A stretch of DNA of 64,000 nucleotides from an uncultured Corynebacterium sp. (GTDB lineage: Bacteria; Actinomycetota; Actinomycetes; Mycobacteriales; Mycobacteriaceae): contig NZ_CAMIGN010000014.1 of NCBI RefSeq assembly GCF_946221935.1, positions 1-64,000 of the forward strand, given 5' to 3'. Positions 52,737 to 62,500 of the stretch are shown one piece after another; position 1 is the stretch's first letter, and the number at the start of each line of letters is the position of its first letter. The notes beneath the pieces were generated by a model, which was not told where the DNA came from, searched no databases, and saw only the letters and a program-made list of their open reading frames with translations. A program made the position numbers and the translations under genes.

Positions 52737-53330
52737 ATGTCACACTTTCACCCATTCTTATCCATCGTGAGCGTCATATCGATAGCAATGGGCAGCGGTC
52801 CGATACCCAGCCCTCCGACTCCAATAACATCTGAAAACAAGCCCCCTCTTCCTGAACTAGAAAAATCGATAGAGTACATTCAGTCAGATACCCCCTCCGA
52901 AGCAATAAGAATAATAAACCAGAAGGATAAAATCACACAACCTTACGCCCTTTCTCAAAGATTTGGCCCTTGTACACTAATTCCGAGAAATATACACGTG
53001 AGAACAAGGACCAACAACGGGGATGCTCGAGTAATTGGATTTAAACCAGTTACCATCTGCAACCAAAAGGTTCAATCCATTCGGCACGAAAGTAGACTAA
53101 AGTATAAATATTATTTGTGGTGGAAAGACGCTAGCCTTAAGCACGGAGTCCCCACCCGTTCGACAAACAGAGGCGCAGCGCGACTAGAACAAAAAAATAT
53201 TGAATTCCAATGTAAAGGTCTAGTCAACACTTCTTTCATCGGCAATACGGTAGGCACAGTAGTCGCCAACGGGGTAACCTATCATGCCGTCATTAATACT
53301 GATACATTTCGCACCTCCTGTAGAGCCTGA
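52737..53330 (+). CDS. secreted Cys-containing protein of unknown function (AT-rich)
   Basis: 197 residues. A short N-terminal hydrophobic segment (FLSIVSVISIAMGSG) looks like a signal peptide, followed by a Pro-rich stretch. The mature domain has four cysteines (FGPCTL, TICNQ, FQCKG, TSCRA) that could form two disulfides; the pattern GPC-x-IHVR...GFKPVTIC...YYLWWK resembles small secreted proteins I have seen in corynebacteria, none characterised. AAGGGA precedes the ATG by 5 nt. The DNA is visibly more AT-rich than its surroundings and uses AGA, AGG and ATA codons, rare in neighbours, so transfer is likely. The next gene follows after 9 nt. Confidence 0.75.
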   Translation: MSHFHPFLSIVSVISIAMGSGPIPSPPTPITSENKPPLPELEKSIEYIQSDTPSEAIRIINQKDKITQPYALSQRFGPCTLIPRNIHVRTRTNNGDARVIGFKPVTICNQKVQSIRHESRLKYKYYLWWKDASLKHGVPTRSTNRGAARLEQKNIEFQCKGLVNTSFIGNTVGTVVANGVTYHAVINTDTFRTSCRA

Positions 53331-53339
53331 GGAGGCCCC

Positions 53340-53798
53340 ATGCTTAAAGCTGCATACCCGAGCGTGCTCGCACTCTTCTCTCACCAAAAAGAAACTCTTC
53401 AAGAAGACTTCGTCGGTGTCGCACGTAATCGAAAACAAGCAGACGCAATGGCCGAATATGTAGAATCAAAAATGTACAGCTGCTGGATTGAAGAAGTAAC
53501 CATTAAAGACTGGTATAGGACCCTACTCAGAAAACTCCCTTCCGATGTAATCTTTCTGGTTTTCCGATCTGGACCTGCCCAGGAGGAAGAAAGAAGAGCA
53601 GACGATTTTGACCCAGAACTAGTGGGGGCGTTCACTTCTAAGCTAGCCGCTGAACGATGCGCGGTTGCCCTAGATCGGAGGGTCGAAACTGGTAACCCCC
53701 TGCATAATAAACTAAACCAGCACCATGTTTGGGAAGCACATTATGGCTTTCTCCCTAAATATCTGAAAGCGGATGGCATTCCAATTCCAGCTTGTTAA
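53340..53798 (+). CDS. cytoplasmic partner protein of unknown function (AT-rich)
   Basis: 152 residues, no signal peptide or membrane helix, mixed helix and strand. Three cysteines occur (YSCWIEE, ERCAVA and the terminal PAC). GGAGG lies 7 nt upstream of the ATG, and the gap to the secreted-protein gene is 9 nt, so the two form an operon. Base composition and AGA codon use match its partner, not the chromosome. A secreted protein followed by a small cytosolic one is the layout of toxin-immunity pairs, but no toxin fold is recognised; this is only a hypothesis. It ends 52 nt from the tmRNA 3' end. Confidence 0.72.
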   Translation: MLKAAYPSVLALFSHQKETLQEDFVGVARNRKQADAMAEYVESKMYSCWIEEVTIKDWYRTLLRKLPSDVIFLVFRSGPAQEEERRADDFDPELVGAFTSKLAAERCAVALDRRVETGNPLHNKLNQHHVWEAHYGFLPKYLKADGIPIPAC

Positions 53799-53809
53799 TC
53801 GAGCACGGC

Positions 53810-53838
53810 AAAACCCCAGCTCATTTCTGAACTGGGGA
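53810..53838 (-). terminator. intrinsic terminator of ssrA
   Basis: On the minus strand CCCCAGTTCA and TGAGCTGGGG form a stem closed by a GAAA tetraloop and followed by TTTTG. It begins 12 nt past the mature tmRNA 3' end. Confidence 0.9.
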
Positions 53839-53849
53839 AATGCGTTCTG

Positions 53850-54229
53850 TGGAGCCGCCGGGAATTGAACCCGGGTCCTTTGCGACCTCGCCAGGGCTTC
53901 TCCGTGCGCAGTTCGCTCATGACCTCTGCTCGACCCTCCAGCACTCGCGAACCAGCCTGGATGATGGGCCCAGTTGCTCGAAAGGTGTCCCGCACGGCCC
54001 AAGCAACAAAGCCGAGCGGCAAGTCCCTTAAGTCGATGCCAGCTACCGGGTCAGGGACATCCCCGGGCTGACAGACACGCGGTCGCTGTAATTAGGCAGC
54101 GAGGGCGTAGTCGCGCTGAGTGTTCTCGGCGCTTATAAATTCGCAGCGACGCTTAAAATCGGTGGTCGTCTGCCTTCACCGGCACGCTTCCCCTGGCTCA
54201 ATGCACAAAGTCGAAACCAAGTCGACCCC
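53850..54229 (-). ncRNA. ssrA: tmRNA (ssrA)
   Basis: About 380 nt. The 5' end GGGGTCG pairs with the 3' CGGCTCC in the tRNA-like acceptor (including G-U pairs), and the T-arm reads GGGTTCAATTCCC. The D-loop-like TTGGTTTCGACT sits near the 5' end. The tag frame at 54130-54092 (minus) reads AENTQRDYALAA then TAA, ending in the ALAA degradation signal. CCA is not encoded. tmRNA rescues stalled ribosomes with SmpB, whose gene lies ~1.1 kb away. Confidence 0.96.
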
Positions 54230-54305
54230 ATGATCCCTGCTGCGGAAACGCTTGTACAACAGGAAATTTAACCTTACACCCCTGCACCGCGGCAGTTCAA
54301 GAACC

Positions 54306-55298
54306 CTACTTTTCAGCCTCGTTTTCCGGATCAGCGTCTTGCGCGGAGTCGAGCCCAGTCTCGTCCCACTTCGCCTTACGCTCCTTGGACTTCCTATTGT
54401 TCTTCACTGCCATGAGTCCCACTGCGATGCCGATGACGATCGGTACCCATACCTTGCTGTAGTCGGCCATAAATCCGATCACGCGCAGAATCGGCTCCAT
54501 CCATTCGGGTAGGTGCCAGTCCGGTAAATGCCAATCCGGCCAGGGAATGGAAGGAAGATTAATGTCCGGCCACGGGATCGATGGCAGGTTGATGTCCGGC
54601 CAGGGAATATTGATATCCCAGTCGGGTAGAAAGCTAAGTAACCATGCAATTAGCTTGGAAGCCAGGGGACCTAGCACGATGACGGCCAGCGCCCAGCCGC
54701 CCTTCCCTAGGCCAGTAATCAGCGGATAGAACCAACGTTTGAACGGTGATTCCTCCATCGCTGCCCAACGCTGCGCCGCCCGCGACCCCTCGGGCGGATC
54801 GAAATTCACTACCCCTTCTTCGTCTTTAACCTTTACCTCGAGCATCCAAATATCTAGAAAATTCGAGGTCCACCCCAGGTACGGCGCCGCAAGCGTCACC
54901 TCCCCGCCGTATTCCCCGGGTTCTAAGGTCGAGTCGGTCTTTCCCAGGTCAAGTTTCTGGTTAGCCAGGTTCTTAAAGCGTCCGATCGTCACCCCATCAC
55001 GGCGCACCAGCAGTTCTAGGTCCTTATCTAGGTCTTTTTCCAGCTTGGCGAATTTCTGCACCAGTTTATTGCTGCTCTGGTCGCTGTCTTTACTTGTGGA
55101 CGCCCCCTCGTCCCCCGCGGCATCTTCAGCTACCTCTTCCGCCTCCGGCTCGGTGCGGTCTTCTATTTCGGTTTTCTTTTCAGAAGCAGGAAAATCAGGG
55201 TCGATCCTCCGCAGTGCATCCGGCTCGCCGATAAACAGCTCAAGCAGCCCAAACTCAGGATGCTTTAGAGACCAATGCTCGACGTCGTCATTTTTCAC
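54306..55298 (-). CDS. membrane protein with PWPDINLPS repeats, unknown function
   Basis: 330 residues from the GTG at 55298. Residues ~45-85 are acidic and probably disordered; ~90-175 form a beta-rich domain (VRRDGVTIGRF...EYGGEVTLAAPYLGW). Two membrane helices (~201-225 and ~283-298) flank a striking Trp/Pro tract (~227-268) with tandem PWPDINLPSI units followed by DWHLP twice. The tract would form a short extended loop across the membrane surface. The C-terminal tail is charged. The start is chosen because a TACTTT box ends 7 nt upstream; a TTG 12 codons earlier is open but less likely. It sits between ssrA and smpB. I recognise no family. Confidence 0.8.
   Translation of the reverse strand: MKNDDVEHWSLKHPEFGLLELFIGEPDALRRIDPDFPASEKKTEIEDRTEPEAEEVAEDAAGDEGASTSKDSDQSSNKLVQKFAKLEKDLDKDLELLVRRDGVTIGRFKNLANQKLDLGKTDSTLEPGEYGGEVTLAAPYLGWTSNFLDIWMLEVKVKDEEGVVNFDPPEGSRAAQRWAAMEESPFKRWFYPLITGLGKGGWALAVIVLGPLASKLIAWLLSFLPDWDINIPWPDINLPSIPWPDINLPSIPWPDWHLPDWHLPEWMEPILRVIGFMADYSKVWVPIVIGIAVGLMAVKNNRKSKERKAKWDETGLDSAQDADPENEAEK
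54541..54600 (-). repeat. two 30-bp units encoding PWPDINLPSI
   Basis: The adjacent 30-bp units 54541-54570 and 54571-54600 both end in AATGTCCGGC or GATGTCCGGC and code for the same decapeptide on the minus strand; partial copies flank them on both sides. Confidence 0.88.
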
Positions 55299-55305
55299 AC
55301 GCCCG

Positions 55306-55311
55306 AAAGTA
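55306..55311 (-). promoter_or_regulatory. -10 box TACTTT, leaderless type
   Basis: On the minus strand TACTTT is followed by CGGGCGT and the GTG at 55298. Confidence 0.4.
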
Positions 55312-55361
55312 TCAAAACACAATCCCCCGTTCAATAGGGGTCTCCTATGCGTTACCGCACT

Positions 55362-55895
55362 CTAGCCCTTAATCCCCTTGATTCGGCGCCCCATCTCGCG
55401 CGTTATCTCGCGCTCCTCGGTGCGTCGCTTGATGTCTTGGCGCTTGTCATACTCCTGCTTACCGCGAGCCAGTGCCAGCTCCACCTTCAACTTGCCAGAG
55501 ACAAAATACAACTGCAGCGGAACCAAGGTGTTGTTACCGTCACGAACCTTACCCATCAAAGAGTCGATTTCCCTGCGGTGCAGCAGCAGCTTCCGCGTAC
55601 GTCGAGGACTGTGGTTTGTCCAATGTCCCATGGAATACTCCGGGATATGGAGACCGCGGAGCCAGACTTCACCTTCATCAATGGTGGCGTAGGCGTCCAC
55701 AAGAGAAGCCTTACCCTCCCGCAGAGCCTTTACTTCAGTGCCCACCAGCACGACGCCACACTCGTAGGTATCGATGATGTGGTAATCGTGGCGTGCCTTG
55801 CGGTTAGTGGCAACGACAAACTGACCCTTGGGGGTCTTTCCCTTTTTCCCCTTCGATTTCCCCGAATCGGTGGGAGTGCTCTTTTTTGCTGCCAT
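55362..55895 (-). CDS. smpB: SsrA-binding protein SmpB
   Basis: 177 residues. Binds the tRNA-like part of tmRNA and brings it to stalled ribosomes. The OB-fold core holds VVATNRKARHDYHIIDTYECGVVLVGTEVKALREGKASLVDAYA, and the basic C-terminal tail KRQDIKRRTEEREITREMGRRIKG inserts in the mRNA channel. The N-terminus has an extra Lys/Ser-rich ~20 residues. Start at the ATG 55895 (MAAKKS); a GTG three codons earlier is possible, and a TAGTGT box 9 nt upstream suggests a separate leaderless message. It is downstream of ftsX, as in other actinobacteria. Confidence 0.95.
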   Translation of the reverse strand: MAAKKSTPTDSGKSKGKKGKTPKGQFVVATNRKARHDYHIIDTYECGVVLVGTEVKALREGKASLVDAYATIDEGEVWLRGLHIPEYSMGHWTNHSPRRTRKLLLHRREIDSLMGKVRDGNNTLVPLQLYFVSGKLKVELALARGKQEYDKRQDIKRRTEEREITREMGRRIKGIKG

Positions 55896-55904
55896 GACAG
55901 ACAC

Positions 55905-55910
55905 ACACTA
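55905..55910 (-). promoter_or_regulatory. -10 box TAGTGT, leaderless type, for smpB
   Basis: TAGTGT on the minus strand ends 9 nt before the smpB ATG, in the 50-nt gap after ftsX. Confidence 0.35.
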
Positions 55911-55945
55911 CCACCGGGTTCTCCCCTAATGAAAAGGCGTCAATG

Positions 55946-56848
55946 TTAGTTCTTCACGTACCAGCGCAAGGTCACCTGGGCGGTGACCGCAGCGACGACC
56001 ACGCCAACCAGCACGACAAACGGCGCCGCCAACCACAGGTCACTGTTAGTAACCCGCGCCACCAACTGTTGGTCGTACACAGCCTTCAGGGCACGGTCCA
56101 CTACCAGCACCTTAGCTGCGAACATCCCGGCGACAGCCAGTACCGCACCAATCAGGGCGGCCATCATGGCCTCCAACACGAACGGGGCCTGGGTGTACCA
56201 GCGCGAAGCGCCGACCATGCGCATAATGCTGGTCTCGCTGCGGCGCGAGTAGGCGGTGATCTGCACCATGTTCATAATCAGGAAGATGGCAGCCACGGCC
56301 TGCACAAAAGCAACGATGAACGACGCATTGCGGATGGAGTCCAGGTTTCGCATCGCAGACTGCAGGTTATCGCCTTGATCCACGATATTCGTCACTGCCG
56401 GGTTGTCACGCAGCGCTTCGATGGGGCCATCGTTTTCCGGATCCGCCAGGCGAACGTGGAAGGCGGCGGGCAGCGCGTCTTTCTCGGTCTGCTCCACCAA
56501 TTGCGGATCGGATTCTCCGAATAGTTCCACAAAGCGTTCGTAGGACTGTTCCTTATTGCGGAAGGTCACCGACTTCACGCCCTCGTCACCCTCCAGCTGC
56601 TGCTTAATACTGGAGCACTCCGGGGAAGTACATGTGGGATCGGAGCTCGAGATTTTGTCGTCGAGCTGCACCATAACCTCGATGCGGTCGAAGTAAATAT
56701 CCTTCGTCCGTTCCGTCATCGCACTGAGCAAAAAGCCGGTAGCCAGCAGTGCTAGGGCGATGGAGGTCGTGATGATCATCGCGATGGTCATCGTCATATT
56801 GCGGCGTAGGCCCGAGAACGCCTCGCGGAGCACAAAGTTGGTTTTCAT
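55946..56848 (-). CDS. ftsX: cell-division protein FtsX
   Basis: 300 residues, ABC-transporter-like membrane protein that partners FtsE and activates peptidoglycan hydrolases at the septum. The first helix is at ~20-42, a large extracellular loop (~45-165) holds two cysteines (DPTCTSPECSS), and three further helices lie at ~175-195, 225-248 and 275-295. The cytoplasmic N-terminus NFVLREAFSGLRRNMTMTIAM is typical. AAGGGA precedes the ATG. It follows ftsE by 41 nt. Confidence 0.96.
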   Translation of the reverse strand: MKTNFVLREAFSGLRRNMTMTIAMIITTSIALALLATGFLLSAMTERTKDIYFDRIEVMVQLDDKISSSDPTCTSPECSSIKQQLEGDEGVKSVTFRNKEQSYERFVELFGESDPQLVEQTEKDALPAAFHVRLADPENDGPIEALRDNPAVTNIVDQGDNLQSAMRNLDSIRNASFIVAFVQAVAAIFLIMNMVQITAYSRRSETSIMRMVGASRWYTQAPFVLEAMMAALIGAVLAVAGMFAAKVLVVDRALKAVYDQQLVARVTNSDLWLAAPFVVLVGVVVAAVTAQVTLRWYVKN

Positions 56849-56889
56849 AAATGTTTCCCTTATTAACTTCTAGCTTTGCTAGGCCCGGT

Positions 56890-57579
56890 CTAGCGGCCTA
56901 CGCCGTACATACCTAGTTCGTCATCGCGCACAAGCTTGCCCTTGGAAAGCTCGATCACGCGCTTACGCATGGAGTCAACGGCCACGTCGTCGTGAGTAGA
57001 CATCACCACGGTCGTACCGTTCTGGTTGATGCGGTTCAACAGCATCATGATCTCTGTGGACGTATCGGGGTCCAGGTTGCCGGTCGGCTCGTCCGCCAGC
57101 AGCACCAAAGGCTTATTTACTGACGCCCGCGCGATCGCCACGCGCTGCTGCTCACCACCCGACAGCTCGTGTGGGAAGCGGTTTTCCTTTCCGTCGAGAC
57201 CGACGGTCTTCAGCGCTGCTGGAACCAGGTGCTGGATCTCCGAGCGCTTTTTGCCGATAACCTCCAGGGCAAAGGCAACATTGTCAAAGACTGTTTTCTT
57301 CGGGAGCAGACGGAAGTCTTGGAAGACATAGCCGATGCGCTGACGCAGCTTCGGCACATCGCGACCCTTGATCTTGTTTACGTGATAGCCGGCGACGTGG
57401 AGGTCCCCGGAATCCAGCTTTTCCTCGCGCAGAATCAACTGCAGAAACGTCGACTTGCCGGAGCCCGACGGTCCGATGAGGAAGACGAACTCGCCCTTCT
57501 CGATGTCCAGGGTGATGTTGTCCAAGGCGGGGCGCCCGGACGACCTATAACTCTTGGTTACGTTTTCGAAGGTGATCAC
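56890..57579 (-). CDS. ftsE: cell-division ATP-binding protein FtsE
   Basis: 229 residues, ABC ATPase. Walker A GPSGSGKST, the Q-loop YVFQDFRLLPKKTVFDNVAF, the signature LSGGEQQRVAIARA and Walker B LVLLADEPTGNLD with the H-loop STHD are intact. I place the start at the GTG at 57579 (VITFENVTKSY), which matches family N-termini and has a TACACT box exactly 8 nt upstream; a GTG two codons earlier (57585) is possible. In most actinobacteria prfB lies just upstream; here abgT and putA intervene on the opposite strand. Confidence 0.96.
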   Translation of the reverse strand: MITFENVTKSYRSSGRPALDNITLDIEKGEFVFLIGPSGSGKSTFLQLILREEKLDSGDLHVAGYHVNKIKGRDVPKLRQRIGYVFQDFRLLPKKTVFDNVAFALEVIGKKRSEIQHLVPAALKTVGLDGKENRFPHELSGGEQQRVAIARASVNKPLVLLADEPTGNLDPDTSTEIMMLLNRINQNGTTVVMSTHDDVAVDSMRKRVIELSKGKLVRDDELGMYGVGR

Positions 57580-57587
57580 GAGCACAC

Positions 57588-57593
57588 AGTGTA
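57588..57593 (-). promoter_or_regulatory. -10 box TACACT, leaderless type, for ftsE
   Basis: TACACT (exact TANANT) on the minus strand, followed by 8 nt and the GTG of ftsE. Confidence 0.5.
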
Positions 57594-57803
57594 GCGAAAC
57601 TAATGAGCTAAAGATAGTCCAAAGCGACTGAAGTGACTCATGTGACTGCTTTTCTAGAGCCAGAATTCGGCTATCTTCTGTCCCGACGCACCTCAGAATG
57701 TAAAGTCACAACCTAATCCGGTTGAAGTTGGCGTCACAAAGAAATGGCGCCAGTACCCTACCCTCCTCGACCCTCCTCGATTTGGCGAGGATAGAAAGAG
57801 CTC

Positions 57804-59423
57804 ATGAGCGAAAAGAAGACCGCGACGAAGAACGACAACCAACCCGGGGGCTTCCTCGGAACGATCGAGAAAATCGGAAACAAACTTCCAGACCCATTTT
57901 GGCTGTTCGTTATCCTCGGCGGCCTAGTTCTCATCTCCAGTTTCATCTTTAACAAAATCGGTTTGACCGCCACCAACCCGGAGGATGGCAAACCCGTGGA
58001 GATCGTGAACCTATTGAGCTCCGAAGGCTTAAAAGAGATCCTCTCAGGCGTGGTGGAGAACTACGTCAGCTTCCCACCGCTCGGCCTCATCATTACTGTC
58101 ATGCTGGGTGTTGCCGTGGCGGAATACTCGGGCTTGATCAGCGCAGTGGTGCGAGCGATTGTCTCTCGGGTCGGAGCTAAAACCCTGACCTTTGTGGTGG
58201 CATTGGCGGGTGTAACAGGTTCCGTGGCCTCCGACGCGGTGTATGTGATTCTGATTCCTCTCGGTGCAGTTTCGTTCCGCGCGGTGGGACGCTCCCCGAT
58301 CGTCGGTGCCATGGTTGCCTTTGCAGCATCCTCGGCGGGCTTTAACTCCTCGCTAGTGCTCAACATCACCGACGTGCTGCTCGGTGGAATTTCCACCTCG
58401 GCAGCACACATCGTAGATAAGGAGTACGACGTCTCCCCGCTGGCCAACTACTTCTTCGTGGCCGCTAGCGCCGTCGTGCTGGCGCTGATCATCACGGTTC
58501 TTACCGAGCTATACATGAACAAGCGAGTTCAGGAACTGGTAAACCACGACGAGATCGACTATTCGGAAGTCACCTTTAATACCGGCCGTGAGGGGGACGA
58601 CGAGCTCGCGGGCAACGTACCGCAAGAAAAAATCACTGCGGCACTGCAGCTTGACGACGATGAATCGCGTGCGCTGCGCGTTACCGGTCTTGCTGCGGCA
58701 GTGATGACGGCACTCTACTTTGCCTTGCTTTTCGTTCCTTTCTCTCCGCTGCAGGGCGAGGGCGGCGAGGTAATGTCCAGCCCACTTATCACTGCAGTGG
58801 CCGTGCCGATCGGTGCTTCGTTCCTTATCCTCGGCCTGATTTACGGCCTGGGCATCAAGTCCATCACCAAAGCCAGTGACGTTCCGGACTTCATGGCTCG
58901 CGGGCTGAAGTCTCTGCTGCCGATGATGGTGCTCTTCTTTGCCGTTTCCCAGTTCCTCGCCTGGTTTAAAGCCTCTAACCTGGGAGCTTGGACAGCAATT
59001 AAGGGTGCGGAGCTGCTACAAAAGGCCGATCTTCCGCCGCTGCTACTCTTCGCCGCCTTTGTAGTTCTGGTAGCGGTGGTCAACCTCTTCATCACCTCAG
59101 GCTCCGCACAGTGGGCGCTGATGGCCCCCATCGTTGTGCCGATGTTCATGTACGTAGGCTTCTCCCCCGAGGTCACGCAGATGCTGTTCCGTATCGGCGA
59201 TTCCCCATCGAACATCATCACCCCGATGAGCCCCTACTTCGCCCTGGCACTAACCTTCCTGCAGCGCTACTACAAGAAGGCGGGAATCGGAACCCTAATG
59301 TCGCTGGCACTTCCCTATTCCATCGCAATGCTCGTGGGCTGGTTCCTGTTCTTCGCGCTGTGGTGGATGGTCGGCCTACCTCTCGGCCCCGGCACGCCGA
59401 TGGATTACCCCGCCGCACAATAG
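57804..59423 (+). CDS. AbgT family transporter
   Basis: 539 residues, about 11-12 membrane helices. AbgT-family motifs: GNKLPDPFWLFVILGGLVLI at the first helix, the hairpin region AGVTGSVASDAVYVILIPLGAVSF...GRSPIVGAMVAFAASSAGFNSSL, and the second half SGSAQWALMAPIVVPMFMYVGFSPEVTQMLFRIGDSPSNIITPMSPYFAL. Family members import p-aminobenzoyl-glutamate (AbgT) or pump out sulfonamides (MtrF, YdaH); which applies here is open. AGAAAGAG precedes the ATG. It shares its strand with putA but a 158-nt gap suggests separate control. Confidence 0.94.
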   Translation: MSEKKTATKNDNQPGGFLGTIEKIGNKLPDPFWLFVILGGLVLISSFIFNKIGLTATNPEDGKPVEIVNLLSSEGLKEILSGVVENYVSFPPLGLIITVMLGVAVAEYSGLISAVVRAIVSRVGAKTLTFVVALAGVTGSVASDAVYVILIPLGAVSFRAVGRSPIVGAMVAFAASSAGFNSSLVLNITDVLLGGISTSAAHIVDKEYDVSPLANYFFVAASAVVLALIITVLTELYMNKRVQELVNHDEIDYSEVTFNTGREGDDELAGNVPQEKITAALQLDDDESRALRVTGLAAAVMTALYFALLFVPFSPLQGEGGEVMSSPLITAVAVPIGASFLILGLIYGLGIKSITKASDVPDFMARGLKSLLPMMVLFFAVSQFLAWFKASNLGAWTAIKGAELLQKADLPPLLLFAAFVVLVAVVNLFITSGSAQWALMAPIVVPMFMYVGFSPEVTQMLFRIGDSPSNIITPMSPYFALALTFLQRYYKKAGIGTLMSLALPYSIAMLVGWFLFFALWWMVGLPLGPGTPMDYPAAQ

Positions 59424-59477
59424 GGCGTTCCTGCCTGAATTAACCCCACAACACACATAGTCGACCCCACGGTAGCC

Positions 59478-59509
59478 CGTTTCACCCCGCCTTATTAGGG
59501 TGGGAAACG
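59478..59509. promoter_or_regulatory. inverted repeat upstream of putA
   Basis: CGTTTCACCC and GGGTGGGAAACG pair with a 2-nt bulge around a 10-nt loop, ~75 nt before the putA start. No T-run follows, so an operator or leader hairpin is more likely than a terminator for the transporter gene. Confidence 0.4.
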
Positions 59510-59581
59510 TACCCGTGCACATAGCTTGGCCAAGGCTCACACATGATGCCCTGGCTAATGATTTAAGAATTGAGGTCGGCG

Positions 59582-62500
59582 TTGAACAGCCAGGCTAATA
59601 CTCCTTTACCTAATAGTTCCGATGTCGAAGCGGTGGTCACTAAAGCCATCCACCGCGCCGAACAGTGGCTCGAGGTCGAGGAAACTTCTGCATCCACCAA
59701 ACAGCTGGCAGACATGGTGCACGATCCCGACGGCGTAGAGTTCACCTTTGCCTTCGTCGACCGTGTAGCCCGTCCTGAAGACAATCATGTTTCAGCCAAG
59801 GAGTTCGCCAAGATCGCAAACCCCTTTAAGCGCACCGAACCGGTGCCGGGGTTCATGAGCCTGATCGATTCGATCCTGGTCACTGCTGGCTCCATTGCCG
59901 CACCACTGTTGCCGAATATCGTGATGCCGATTGCGCGTGCCTACCTGCGCACCACTGTCGGTCACCTGGTGCTCGACGCGGAATCCAAAGCCCTCGACCG
60001 GATGCTGGATGACTACCGCGACAGGGGCTTCCAACTCAATCTCAACCTGCTGGGTGAAGCCGTGCTGGGCGAAGCCGAGGCTCAGCGCCGTCTCGATAAC
60101 ACCATCGACCTGCTGAAGAATCCGCGGGTCGATTATGTCTCCGTCAAGGCCTCCTCCGTGGTCAGCCAGCTCAACCACTGGGATTTCGAGGGTTCCATCG
60201 AGCGCCTCAAGGATCGCCTACGCCCGCTTTATCGCCAGGCGATGAAGCGCAACCCGCACCCCTTTATCAACCTGGACATGGAGGAATACAAGGACCTCCA
60301 CCTGACCATCAAGCTATTCACCGAGCTGCTCGACGAAGAAGAGTTCCGCGACATGGAAGCGGGCATCGTGCTGCAGGCGTACCTGCCTGATACCTTCGAT
60401 GCTCTCCAGGAACTGGCGGAGTTCGCCGCGCAGCGTCGCGCCAAGGGTGGAGCGAAGATCAAGGTGCGCCTGGTGAAGGGCGCGAACCTTTCCATGGAGC
60501 GCGTGGATTCTGAGATCCACGACTGGCCGCAGGCTCCTTTCCTCACCAAGGCGGAAGTCGACGCAAACTATGTGCGCCTGCTGGACTGGATCCTGCAGCC
60601 CGAACACGCAGAAAACCTGCGCGTTGGCGTGGCCTCGCACAACTTGTACCACCTGGCACTGGCTCACGAGCTCTCTGTTGCCCGAAACGTCGAGCACCAG
60701 CTGGATGTGGAAATGCTGCAGGGCATGTCCCCTGCACAGTCCGAGGCCGTGCGCGATGTTGTCGGCAATATGATCCTCTACACCCCGGTGGTAAAGAAGG
60801 AAGACTTCGACGTTGCCATCAGCTACCTGGTGCGCCGCCTGGAGGAAAATGGTGCGAAGCAGAACTTCCTCTATGCACTGTTTACCCCGGAGGATGACGA
60901 GACGGACGTCACCGGCATGACCCCGATGCAGGGCCAGGAGCTGCGCTTCCGTAACTCCGTCCGCGATCGCTGGGATACCTTCGCCGGTTCGCGTCGTACC
61001 CAAAACCGTTTGGAGGAAGAGGCCGAGAAGAAGGGCACCCAGTCCGCAGGCCTGCCGGGCAACTTCGTCAACGAACCCGATACCGACCCGACTCTTCCCG
61101 CAAACCGCGAGTGGGCTCTGCAGATCGTCGATCCTGCTAACGATCCAGGCCCTGCCCAGACTCCGCAGGTTACGGATCCTGCAGTTATTGACGCCGCCGT
61201 CGCGCGTTGCCGCGAGGCTTCCGAGCAGTGGTCTAAGAAGACCGGCGCGGAGCGTGCAGAGCTCCTGGACCGTGCAGCAGATGCACTGGCCAACAACCGT
61301 TCAAAGCTGATCTCCGCGGCGGTGTTCGAGGCCGGCAAGACCGTCGCAGAGACCGATCCCGAGGTCTCCGAGGCTATCGACTTTGCCCGCTACTACGCTG
61401 AGAGCGCCCGCCAGCTGGATCACGTCCGCGGCTCCGTGTTTACTCCCTACAAGTCGGTGGTTGTCACCCCACCGTGGAACTTCCCGATTGCGATCCCGCT
61501 GGGCGGCGTGTTTGCCGCACTGGCAGCTGGCGCTTGTGTGATCATCAAGCCCGCCCCGCAGGTCCTTCGTATCGCAGAGGTATTCATGGGTATCCTGCGC
61601 GAGGCTGGGATTAGCGAGGATCTGGTACAGCTGGTCAACGCAGACGAGGCCGAGGCCGGCAAGCGCTTGGTCAGCCACCCGGATGTAGAGTCCGTAATCC
61701 TCACTGGCGCGTCCGAGACCGCGAAGCTGTTCCGTAGCTGGAAACCGCGCATGGTCATTAACGCGGAGACATCCGGTAAGAATGCAATCATCGTCACACC
61801 TGCCGCGGACCCGGATCTGGCGGTCGCGGACATCTTCAAGTCCGCTTATGGCCACGCTGGTCAGAAGTGCTCCGCTGCCTCACTGATCATTACGGTCGGT
61901 TCGATCGGCAAGTCCAAGCGCTTTATCAACCAGCTGGTTGATGCGGTGCGTTCCATGAAGGTGGGCCCGGGATCCGACATCTCCACGTACATGAATGGAG
62001 TGATCGAAGCTCCGGGAGACAAGCTACTGCGCGGCCTGACCGAATTGGAAAAGGGCGAGAAGTGGCTGGTTAAGCCCCGCAAGCTAAACGACGAAGGCAC
62101 CCTGTGGTCCCCGGGTCTGCGCGATAATGTGAAGCCCGGCAGCTGGTTCCACACCCACGAGTGCTTCGGCCCGGTGGCGGGCATTATGCACGCCGAGACC
62201 CTGGACGAGGCCATCGAGTGGCAGAACTCCACTGGCTTCGGCCTCACCGGCGGCATTCACACCATCGACGTGGAGGAAACTGCCTACTGGCGCGAGCGCG
62301 TGGAGGTCGGCAACGCATACGTGGAGCGCGGCATCACGGGCGCCATTGTGCAGCGTCAGTCCTTCGGCGGCTGGAAGAACTCCTCCTTGGGCAGTGGCGC
62401 GAAGGCCGGCGGACCGAATTACGTTGCCCAGCAGGGCGTGTGGACCGAAGGGGATATCAGCGAGCTGGCTGCCGGCACCCTTCCGACGCACATCACGCAG

